Assembly (NCBI GenBank): GCA_904063045.1
Contig: CAJFCJ010000019.1
Coordinates: 2,734,684-2,798,683 of the forward strand
DNA from: Dimorphilus gyrociliatus
Lineage: Eukaryota; Annelida; Polychaeta; Dinophilidae
DNA length: 64,000 nt
Direction: 5' to 3'
Every line of letters starts with the position of its first letter. Position 1 is the first letter of the stretch. The position numbers were made by a program, and so were the translations under genes. The notes beneath the pieces are model-generated. The model was given only the letters and a program-made list of their open reading frames with translations, was not told the origin of the DNA and did no database searches. Shown one piece after another: positions 39,697 to 50,700 of the stretch.

Positions 39697-39761
39697 TTTC
39701 TAGTATCTCCTGAACCCAATACTCGATCGTGATTGGCGAAGGAGTCGCGTGGACCGCCACC

Positions 39762-39784
39762 GATTGGCTGTTGAGCAGCCAATC
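39762..39784. promoter_or_regulatory. Paired CCAAT boxes forming a perfect inverted repeat
   Basis: GATTGGCTG and CAGCCAATC are exact reverse complements separated by TTGAG, 66 bases upstream of the bHLH ATG. A third ATTGG lies at 39732. This is probably an NF-Y site pair in the bHLH promoter or 5' UTR. Confidence 0.45.
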
Positions 39785-40489
39785 AGCAGCCAGAGCGGCA
39801 AGTTTATGTAAAATTGTATCTTTTATTGTGCCCTTTGGCTATAGGCCCGAGTTGGCGCCTCAAAATGATTGAATTGATAACAGAGACATTTGTGAGTAAG
39901 CAAATAAAGAAAATTGGAAACCAATAAAACTGCAAGTGCATAAAATTTTCTTTAAATGTGTTAAGCTGTACTTTTATGTAAAATTATTTAGTTTTTCTCC
40001 CTCTCTCCCCTCTCCCGCTAACGAAATATTTTTTCCATTTATTTTACAGGAGGAAGCATCTCATTCATAATTCTTTCTCATAAATACTCTTTCTCATAAT
40101 TTACTTGGTAGTTCTTGTCCATTTCTTTTATGAGAGAAAAAATATGAAGTTGTGGCAAAATATTGGATTAATTAGGTTCTTGGATGTACTATTGATAGAA
40201 GAATGTTTATAACTCATATTTGTTAGTATTTAGTGTCACATAATTCACATACTCATCGGATTTAGATTTCACGCAGAAGTTGTCAAGTTGTCAGACACAC
40301 GCATGCATATGTACAGCATAAATAGGGATTTAGGTGGAAAAGGAAAGTATTGACACGAAGTCGAGATAAAGGCAAAAGGAGAAGAAAGCCACTCACGCAC
40401 CAGTCGCTTTGATTGTTCTCAATATTGCTGTCGCATGATCACAAGATCTTTGTTTAATTATAATAATTAAGACAGTTATACGAACAGGT

Positions 40490-41110
40490 GTTCATCGTGC
40501 TATGCGCCATCCAAATAGAATTTTCTTAAACGTTCGGACGGGGTGCTATAATAGTCCTCTAAAACTGTTTATAGTCGCCCATACGCCACAACGATTACTC
40601 GGGCCGCGCCCGAGGGAGCGTTCTTTAAACTTGACCGCCGTAGCGGTCAGCTCTATAACACTTTCGTCGGACGGAATGCAACCAGGCAGATTTTTTACTC
40701 TTCCGAAGTCTCCGAAGCGGGATGCTGCATGTCGATCTTATCACGTCGACGCCCCTCACGAAACACTCGGTCAATCGGTCTTCCTATATAAATAAAGGGT
40801 GCACCAGTAGCCGAAACGTGCATAAACGCCGTTATATTGGTTGTAGCTAATTAGTAGGAAAAGCCGTCTAATAAAGACAAGAAAGGAGAAAAAGCGGACG
40901 CCGTTCACGAGGAAAATATATTCTTTGCTTAGTTCAAGAAACCCTGGGTAGCGCCGACCACGCCCATTTAGGCTCGGCAACAAATTGATGCGACTTGACA
41001 CTGATGTATTATTTCGTTTATCACCGGCCTCGTAAGGAGTTTGTTCGCTAACACAGTCCTGATAAATATCAACATTCAGGGAAGCATGTGCTTTCGAAAT
41101 CATTATCGAC
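40490..41110. other. GC-richer island with short perfect hairpins, function unknown
   Basis: This block stands out from its AT-rich surroundings. It contains CTCGGGC-CGC-GCCCGAG (near 40597) and GACCGC-CGTA-GCGGTC (near 40633), both perfect stems. Open frames exist on both strands (40502-40795 + and 40771-41103 -) but neither resembles a known protein. It may be a promoter with a first non-coding exon, or an unannotated structured RNA. I matched it to no known snRNA, SRP or RNase P signature. Confidence 0.3.
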
Positions 41111-42383
41111 TAAATTCATACGGTGATTCGAATGAGCGTGTCAGATAGGTCTTTTGTTTGAAAAATACATGGCAAAGGCGGGGATAGAGTATAAAACCAT
41201 TCTATCAATTTAAAACCAGTTGATGAATGTCAGTGAGATGTGGCTACGCTCAATTGAATTTCCATTTTTCATCATTTAATATAAATTACAATTTAAACAT
41301 GAACCGAACGGGAAATGAGTTATCCTTTGTGTAATATTCATCTTTATCTAGTACAAAAGGATCTGTATGAATAAACTAGAATGGTTAACTTATCCTATAG
41401 CTTCTCTTATATAATGTCAACTTTCATTCTAAAAAACCAGACAATAAATGGAACTCTTATGTCAGAAAGAAAATATGTTTAGATAATACAACGGTAAAGG
41501 TTAAATATTTCAATCTTATATTCAGAGAGTTAAAGCCCGCGAGCCGTTCAAACGCTCAAAGGTTTACCGACTTGAAAGTTAAGTGACTTTTGATGCCCAA
41601 CTATACTCTTCCTTTCTGTTCGCTGCTCTCTTTGCCTAATGGCAAAATACGAGAGAGTTTCTATAAGATTGACTAATCTATGTACCAGCAGAATTACTTT
41701 TGATCAATCTATTATTATTATAATTATTATTATTACTATGATTATGATTATGATTATTACTATTATCAACTTCAAAAGTTAATAAAAGTATATAAGGTAA
41801 TTGTATTGTATTTCCTTTAACAAGATTTGGCTTTTCTCAAAGTGCCTGTGTGTGTGTTTCTTACCGATTTATACAAATTTGTTTTGTTTGATAAGGGCAA
41901 CTTTTTAACATATTTTTATACGTTGAGGCCAACTTATTGATGGGAAAGATAATAAAAGATAGAGAGAATTGGCACACATAAATAGATTAAAAGATTCGAA
42001 TTTCGTTAATTATATTTGATTAGTAAGCAAACAAACCCTGATAATACACCATATATTTTTAGTGCATTAAAAGATTTTTTCATTATTGTAAACAGAGGAA
42101 ATTTTTAGACTTTAGAATTTCTATTGTGATTATATTATTTTTCTTTTTTTTTTACATAAATTCTATTTGCATTCACTTATTGTCAAATTCAATTGTTACT
42201 GCCTTTCACCTAGAATATTCAGTGGAATATACTCCACCTATAGGAGTTTATTCTACGTTAATGCCCTCTTTCGGCTAAAAATCTTTCGCTGTAATACTTT
42301 TTATGATTGCAAATTGGCAACCGTGATACGTTAAGCAAACACTTTATATCTATAAGTATAAATATGTATATATAATGTATGCG

Positions 42384-42407
42384 CCTAGCCTAACCCTAGC
42401 CTAACCT
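42384..42407. repeat. Telomere-like CCTAGCCTAACC repeat, two units
   Basis: Near-perfect tandem of a 12-base unit related to the CCCTAA telomere repeat, next to TA-rich sequence. It is short and may be chance or an interstitial remnant. Confidence 0.4.
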
Positions 42408-42607
42408 TATACACTGTATATCTTATATATATATTATTTAAACCATTCATAATTAAGGAAAGTATATATTTATAGTATGTGATATAGTCAAATATGAATT
42501 TAGTACTAAGAATATTAAAGTATAAAGAAAATCTGTAAATTTATCATGCTTAGAAACAGCCTGTTGGAATTGAAGACAGCACATTATCCCTTATAGCTAT
42601 TATAAAA

Positions 42608-42615
42608 CGCCATCT
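42608..42615 (-). promoter_or_regulatory. CTCF-like motif (CGCCATCT on + strand)
   Basis: Context aaaacgccatctaacgtc, about 470 bases past the Cav3 stop codon. Confidence 0.35.
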
Positions 42616-43083
42616 AACGTCCACCTTGTAGCATAACGTAAACATGAAGGCCAACAGGAAAGTGATTGATCAACCCTGTACTTCAAACGTCTAAGAACAG
42701 GAAATTATGCCATTTAAACGCTTTCCGCCATTTAGGCATGTAGAGGAAACTCATTAGCAGCGACGATTAATATAGGAAATATAACATGTATTAAAATATA
42801 AAACGCATAATATATACGCCGAATTGAAACGCCCATATACTGTATATAAAAAAATTGTTCTTTCCAATTGAAAAAAAGCGAGAAACAGTAACAAATAAAT
42901 AGAAACAAATCGGTGATGTTTTAGATAACGATATAAGCGAGATAAACACATGTATACAGGAACATTGAAAGTGGGCGGAATTAGTTGCAGGAATGAAAAA
43001 AAAAAAATATACTTCGTGCTCTGCATGCGTCTGATCTTTCTTCTTTTTTAAAATAGTTTATAATCGAGAAAAATTGTGCAAAG

Positions 43084-46000
43084 CTAAATCGTCCCGTGGT
43101 TTGGCACCGAATCCGAGTCAGCAAACAATCTAGCAATCGAAGACAAACTAGCATCAGATGAGTGGTGTTCGCCGCTGCTTTCTAAGCTTGGCGGAGGGTG
43201 AATGAAAAAGGTGGGAGTCGGACTGCGACCGGTTATAGCCAAGACTTCCGCATCGCACTCGTCGTCAGCGCTTGAATCAAATGTCGGAGAACTTGCACAG
43301 GAAAACCGCTGTCGCCCCAACTTAAATGGTGGACTTGCTGTTGGTAATGAAGAAGTCGATATGTCGACTGCTCGTTGTTTTATGAGAATAGGGCGGGGAG
43401 AGCGTCTTATAGGAGGGCTGTTGAATGTAAAATTGGTGGGCAATGAATTCTGCTTTCTAACAACTCGCTTTTCAATAATTATAGGGCTGGTTTGTTGGCC
43501 TAATTCAGCCTGCTTTTTCAATCGTAATTCTTCCTCCAATTCTCGTTGGATTTCCAATTCCATCTGCGCATCTTCATCGACGATCTTGTGAGATTCCTAA
43601 ATGAATAAATAAAATAAATTTTAAAAAAAAAAGAAGAGGAGAAAATAATCATTGAGGAAAAATTGGTTTCACGAAGATAAAAAAAGCAGGTTATTGGGCA
43701 AAGGCTCCGAGTCAAACAAATCGAAACCTTACCAAACGTAATTTTATTTCAGTCAGCTGCTTCTCCTGTAGAGTCTACTTTGAAATACATATGGAATAAG
43801 CTACACAAGAATCGCATTACCTCTAAGTGCTTCATCAGTACTGCTACGACGACGTTAACTAGAACGAATTGCGCCATGAGAACAAAGACGACGAAGAAGA
43901 CTGGAGCTATAAAAGAAGAGACGCAGCAATTCAGTTCACAAGAGTCGCTGGAATCGCAACCTTCCCTCAACGTATCCTTCATAATTCCGTTCCAATTATC
44001 GCCGGTGGCCACGCGGAATAGCGTGAGGAAAGCCATGCCGAAATTATGGAAATGAGCGTGAACTCCTAAACCTTCGCAAGGATTCTCAGCTGAACAAACT
44101 AAACGACCAAATAGTTCAACACCAAGTGCAGCAAATATAAAAAATAGCAGGAAAAAAAGTAGGCCTAGATTAGCTACTTGAGGTAGAGCTTGAACGACTG
44201 TATCGAGCAAAGCTCGGATGCCTTTAGCCATTTTTAATAATTTAAGAACGCGAGCAATCCTCAATACTCTCATCACCCTAATTATTGTAGGGTTTATGGG
44301 AATTACATTCGATTCCATCTCCTCTAGAACTATTCCAGTCACCGATAAAATAACGATACAAAGATCCAACTGGTTCCAGCGATCTTTCATATACCTAGTT
44401 AAATCTAGCGCAAGCGCCTTTACGGCTGCTTCTATAATAAAGACGGTTGTAAAAAAATAATTGCAGATTTTTAAGGTTTTAGTTAGTTCATCTGGCATCA
44501 TATAGAATTCCAGAGCCATAGTTACAACATTTAGCCCAATGACACCGGCTATAGCCAAATCAAAATATTTACTAGTGCAGACATTATGAATTCGTAATCG
44601 AATTTTGCCATAGTTGTGCCAGTAGGGCGTTTCTCGTAATTCTGTATAGTTAAAAAAAATAAACATATTTAATACGCCTATATCGTATTATTAAATATTA
44701 ATAAGATGGTCGATAACAATCAACTTGCTATTTAACAAACAGTGTGTCCCGGATATTGATTTATCGACGGTCCTATCAATATTTATAAGTATTATATCAT
44801 TATTACTTCTCCTCCTCTTTTCCATACGCTTTGCCCTTTTGGCTGCTCTTCTCGCCCTTTCTTCGAGTTCCTGACTTTCGCGACACTTGTGAAAATTTTC
44901 AACTACAACTCCAACAAACATATTGAGAACAAAAAAACCGACCAAGAGGAGAAAAGATATAAAATAGAGTAGACGCCATTCACTGTAATTTCTTACAGGC
45001 TGTTGGTCAACACCGACCGCGTCCAGACCGGTGTACATAATATTTACCCAGCCGTCTTTAGAGGCGAGAACAAATAGTGACATTAATGCCTGCCCAAGAT
45101 TATCGAAATTATACTTTTCGTTCACCCATCTATAGGGTGGTCCCTTATTCAAGCAATCTGTTTTGTTTCTAATTCTTGTAACGTCTGGACCATCGCATTT
45201 GTAAAATGCTCCTTTAAATAGTTGGACACCGAGTATACCGAATATGATAAAAAACGTACAGCAGATGAGCACAATATTTCCTATAGGTCTGAGCGAGGAT
45301 AGCAGGGTCTGTACGACGAGCTTTAAGCCGGGTGCTCGGCTAATTACCCTTAACGGTCTTAAAGTCCGCAGTAGTCTGAACACTCTAAGTATGCCGAAAA
45401 TCCTTGGACTATTTTTGGCAGTGATGGATATGAGTATGTCGACAAGGGAGATAAAGACTAGAAAACCGTCCATTACATTCCAACCCGACCGTAAATAAGC
45501 ATGAGGCCCAAGAACGAAACCCTTTGCAACCACCTTTACAATCATTTCGATAGCGAAGATGAAAGTAAAGACGTAATTGGAGTAAGTGAGAAACATTCGT
45601 TCCACACTACTTCGTGGTATACTGGGTCGTTCCATAGCTAAGGTAATACAATTCAAGGCGATGAACAAAAGCACGCAATGGTCGAACCATTTCTGTTTGA
45701 TTAACGCCACACACGCCAACTTGACACGATTATTTGGCGGAATGATGTAGAGAGAATAACGTCTTCTAGAGAGACAGCATCCCGTTGGCGGTGGACACCA
45801 TTTACATGGACAATCAGGTTGTTCTTCGTCTTCTGCTCCGTCGTTGCTTTTCGACAGGTTGTTAGGCTTGTACAACTCCTCCCTTTGACTTGAGCTGATA
45901 GAATTCTGTGAATTAATCGAATTCTGTCGCGACGGACCGGCTCCGGAAGTTGTCGACGCTATGCTGTGTCTGACCGTTCGTTGATTGTTTAAGCCTTGTG

Positions 46001-47684
46001 TCCTGGTCTGTAGGCCTTGGCCGTTGCAGTCACTGTTGAAAGTAACGCATGAATATTTTAGATATAAGCCATATAAAAAGAGTAAATATAGAATCATGTA
46101 TGAATTTGGGTCGAGTAAATATATATATGCGATTAAATAGATGGGTCGACGGGTACAAATTCATGCGCGGCTCAGGCCAGTGATCATGCTTCTTTACAAT
46201 AATTGTTTACGAGAGGTAACAAGACGACTACAGTCTACCTAAGATGTTCCTGACAATGACAGCAATGCTGATGTGGCCTTTGTTGCTGTTGGCTAGTGTA
46301 AATGAAAGAGTATCTGAACGGATCGCTGTTATTTCTAGTTACATCCACTATATAACAAAATTGGGAAGCCGACGCCGGCGTCGAGCTGCTGTACGAGATA
46401 CGGTATTAAAAAATTAATCGCCTCCAGATGGCGATACTCACCTGTAATTGATATTTGATATATTGGAAACATTCGACGATCGCCGGGATGAATGATCGTC
46501 TTCCGATTCACTGTCGATGCTGTCGGAAGCGGACGGTTTTAGTATACTTTTAAAGGTTTTTCGAGGCGATTCCATAGCCCATTGGTCGAAAGCAGCTGCT
46601 ACCGTTAGCGTGTTCTTATTCGGAGAAGATCCGGATTCGTGTGGTGAATCAAGGGGTGTTGCAACCGGAGTGGCTGCAGTATGGGTAATAATTGGAGGAG
46701 AATTGAAAAGAATAGTCGGCGGAGCCGGTGCCGGAGAATTTTGCCCATCGCTACCCATTTTTTTCTCTTTATCCTTATTATTCTTATCAATCATCACTAT
46801 TACGCTTTGCTTTCTAACAGCGGCCGCCGCCGCCGCCGCCGCCGCTGCTGCTGCTGCTTCCTTGTTAGTATTTTTTGCGCCTTCCAAAGATTTTAACTGT
46901 TCTTCTTCTTTTTGCTTCTCCTTTGCTTTTTCCCGTTCCTCGCCTTCAGAGGAGAAGCCTTCAACTAAGATAGCAACCAGTAGATTGAATAATACATAGT
47001 TGCCGAACGTCATAAGAGCAATGAAATAAAGAGCAGCCCATGGGGACGTTTTCGACATGCCTTGGTATAAAACTTCATTCCAATCCTCCTGAGTCAAAAT
47101 CTGTTTGGGGCAATCGAGCGAGAAATTTACTCCTAAATGCCTGGACATCGATTAGAATATTCACTTGTGTAAAGGGTAGAATTTAGCAGGACCGATGCAA
47201 ATCGTTAAGTAATATTGATTACATATACATAAATAGAATACAATTTTGAACGATTTAAAAGTAGGAAAAAAATTCCGTATTAACCCAATTACATCGGTCT
47301 CGCAAAATAAAACTATAATCAGAAAACATTGGGGAGGCAGGGAGAAAACAACACAAAAGGTGCAATAATACGTGTATCTACCTGAAAAACAGTGACTAGT
47401 GCCCACAATAATGAATCAAAGTTTTTTCTCTGTGTCAGACAGCGTACTTCGGAGTAGGAATTGAGATCTTGGCATGAACAAGGCTTGCCATGACGAGATC
47501 CTCCTTGGACCATCGCCAATTTGCCACCGAACAAGTGCATTCCTAACACGCTGTTAATAATATATAGTGCTATTTGTGCAATAAAGGAAAAAGAGGGAAA
47601 AGTTTTTTTTCTTATCTTTTATGTAAAACAATTCCTACTTTTTAAAAGAATCTACTTAAAATATATCTACGAAGTGGAGAGTAA

Positions 47685-47719
<35 letters not shown>

Positions 47720-47720
47720 C

Positions 47721-47761
<41 letters not shown>

Positions 47762-50700
47762 ATATACTAAAATAGAATATGAATATAATATATAATCATG
47801 CACGAAAAAGATAAAAGTGCGAGTTATATTTAATACATTTATATATATTTAAAAATATGCAACTATGATTAAAATTGCAAGGGCTAGATTTTTTTTTCAT
47901 TTTCAGTATTATTCGGTCATTTGACTTTGAATTAGAGCGAAAGTTAATGACACTTCAGACTTACAGATGTGTTTTGGAAAGGAATTTAATAAAAAAAAAC
48001 TGATAATAATAGCAAAAAATAGCCAGAGAAAGGGAAATAAATTTAAAGTTAAGGACAAATGTACAGAAGAGAGTTATTAGACACCTGTTAAGAAAGTATT
48101 AATTCAGAGTATAAAATGTCAAATACAGTTCTATTGATCTCCTGGTAATGAAATATATGTACTTTAGAACGAAGTAAGAAATATTCCCTCCAAGTAATTT
48201 ATTATCATTCTCTTTTCTAGTGTTTTGCAGGTTTTTGCAGTAGATCTTTTTTTATACCCTCCTACACGCATACCTCTTGTAAATATTAATAAAACGAGCA
48301 CAAGGAAGTCTGCATCGAAAATAAAGTAATATTTAAATTTACTATTGATTTCCTAAAGCGAGTAATTAAGTCGTTTTAATTTTAAGATGCTAAGCCTGCA
48401 TTCGAAAGCTTCACCTATTAATCATCCTCTTTATAATTTATTAGTAATGCGTTGAAGTTCTCTTTAAGTTTCACTTGCTTATTACTTGGCCGTATGTGAT
48501 TTCAGTAATATTATTTCTAATATAGGGTGTATTAATGCCAAATTCGCAAAGAATGCTCTTTACAAGAAATGGAAATGGAAGGCGCTGTCTAAAATCCTAC
48601 AATACTCTACTAAAGTATTCACATTTAGACTTTTGTGTAAAGTCTTCCGCATATATATTTTAGTGAAAATAGATCAATAGTATATTCTTTAGGAGAGTAC
48701 ATTTTACATTCCATACTCAAATGAATGTAATATCTTTTTGCTTACAATATTAATAAGATACTTTTCTGTTAATTATCTTTTAGATGTTTACTTTGTGCCG
48801 GTGTAAATCCTAAAATGTGATCAACTTTCATTAATTAGATTCTAACGTCAAATGATCAATAATTTTGAAGAGAAACAAAAAAAAATCAGCGCTACAATTT
48901 CAAACCGAAAACCGACTAATTTACGATTGTTTTAAAGTTGGTATTATATGTTTCATTAAGAGTATATAGTGATAACTAATCTATGTACAATGTATAAAAA
49001 AATTACATTGTGTAATGTGAAGAAATGTAAAATTTAAATGAAATAAAAAATGAATTGGGCTCGTGCTATATACACAACAGGGCGGCCGTCTACCTGGAAA
49101 ACTGTTACTATGGCCCATAAAAGGGAATCGAAATTTTTACGACCGCACTTTCTACGGCCTTCTGCTACAGTCTCGCAGAACTTACAACCGAACAAGTTCA
49201 TACCCAGAATGCTGGATGTAAAAAAAAGTGCGCATCATATATACGTCATCGCATTTGAAGGCGTTTTTTTTATAAATAGATAATTAATGTTACGAATAGC
49301 ACATGCTATACAGTATATACAAAAAATATCAATATATACATATATTTATATATGTATAGTTTTCTTTTGTAATGTAAAGAAATGTTTGTACTTGTATAAA
49401 CTGTACAGATGCCAAAGTATTAATGATATTAAATGAATTAACAACTTACCTGAATATGAAAATAAATAGAACTAGAAGCATGAAGAAAGTTGCTACGTTA
49501 TCCATTGTTCGCAACATCACAACCAACTGATACCTCAAGGCTGGTAGAAATCGTACGAGTTTGAGTATACGCAACAAGCGGAACGTTCTTAAAACAGATA
49601 ATCCTCCAGCGCCGCCCTGCATTAATTCAACTATACTGAGCACCACTATAAAACCGTCGAAGACATTGAAGCCGTTTCTGATGTAACCAAAAGGACCATC
49701 GGCAATAATCTTTAACAGCATTTCAATAGCGAAGACGATGCAGAAGAAAATATTGCTGTATTCCAGCACGAGAGTCAGTGTTTCAGGCTGTATGGAATGA
49801 ATACAAATTCTCACAGCAGGATTCTCTACAAAAATGCAATGATTTTTTTGTGTGCTCTCTTAAAATTTCTCTAATTTCAAACTTTTATGTATATACAATC
49901 AGAGGCTAACACTCTGTAAATTGATCACGATGCATTGAGAGAAAGGCCTATTTAAGCGTTCGCCTAATGGAGTACACAGAGAAAAAGAACAATTAACACC
50001 GACCGGTCGTTGCCAGTCAATCGAGCAGCAATATTCCAGAAAAAAAACACTCGCTGTAATATTATGAGAGAAGCATCTAGATGTGATTCGACCTCACTCA
50101 CCTGTTGCTAAGCAACATATAGATTGACAACTCGCTTGTTAAATGGCTATAAAATAAAAGAAAACCGTTCCTAACTGCCTCGTTCGACCACCATGCATAA
50201 TTTACTAACTTTCTTATTAACCTTTCACCATATTGATATGTAAACACACGAAGTTACCTGATTGTGATATTCGATTCCCATGCTAAGCGTATTGATTAAA
50301 ATCGCTCCTAAGATACCGCGTGTGAAGTAATTGCTGTCGACCGTCTGCTTGACGGCGAAACGCAGCAACTGCCAGACTCCGTGACGATTAGACGCTGTAA
50401 AGAAAAAAAGATAAAAAAGTCAGAAAAGAAGTCAAAAAAAAAAGAGAATATAAAAGAGTAAACAGCAGGGGATAAGGAGAAAAGCTGAGGAGAAGGAAAG
50501 AATCAGAGCAAGAGAGAGAGAGAGAGAGAGAAAGAGAGAGCGACAGAGACACAGAAAAAGAGACAGAGAGAGACAGAGAGAAAAAATAAGTGAGTGGGTG
50601 AGTGGGAGAATAAGCGAGAGAGAGAGAAGAAAAAAGGTAGAAAAAAAAACACAGTGAGAGAGAATGGAGAGCGTGTTTTCGCCAAGACGCTCGTTGATTA

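Larger units (their letters stand above)
39697..43083. other. Intergenic between bHLH 5' end and Cav3 3' end
   Basis: No gene recognised. The 5' kilobase upstream of the bHLH gene contains CCAAT boxes. A GC-richer island occupies about 40490-41110. The rest is AT-rich, with one CTCF-like 8-mer at 42608 and a short telomere-like run at 42384. Confidence 0.55.

Noticed and set aside
40771-41103. Minus-strand 110-codon frame in the GC island as a protein gene
   Set aside because: No known motif; the composition looks like chance openness of a GC-richer region, and the opposite strand is equally open.
43202-43591. Long + strand frame opposite the Cav3 C-terminus
   Set aside because: It is antisense to the last Cav3 exon, which has the conserved charged helix after IVS6 and a proper acceptor.
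46517-46999. Long + strand frames in the Cav3 II-III linker region
   Set aside because: They are antisense shadows produced by the GCN repeat and the low stop-codon density of the linker exon.
47685-47757. TA repeats in the Cav3 intron considered as a CRISPR-like or satellite array
   Set aside because: They are plain dinucleotide runs with no spacer structure and lie in a eukaryotic intron.
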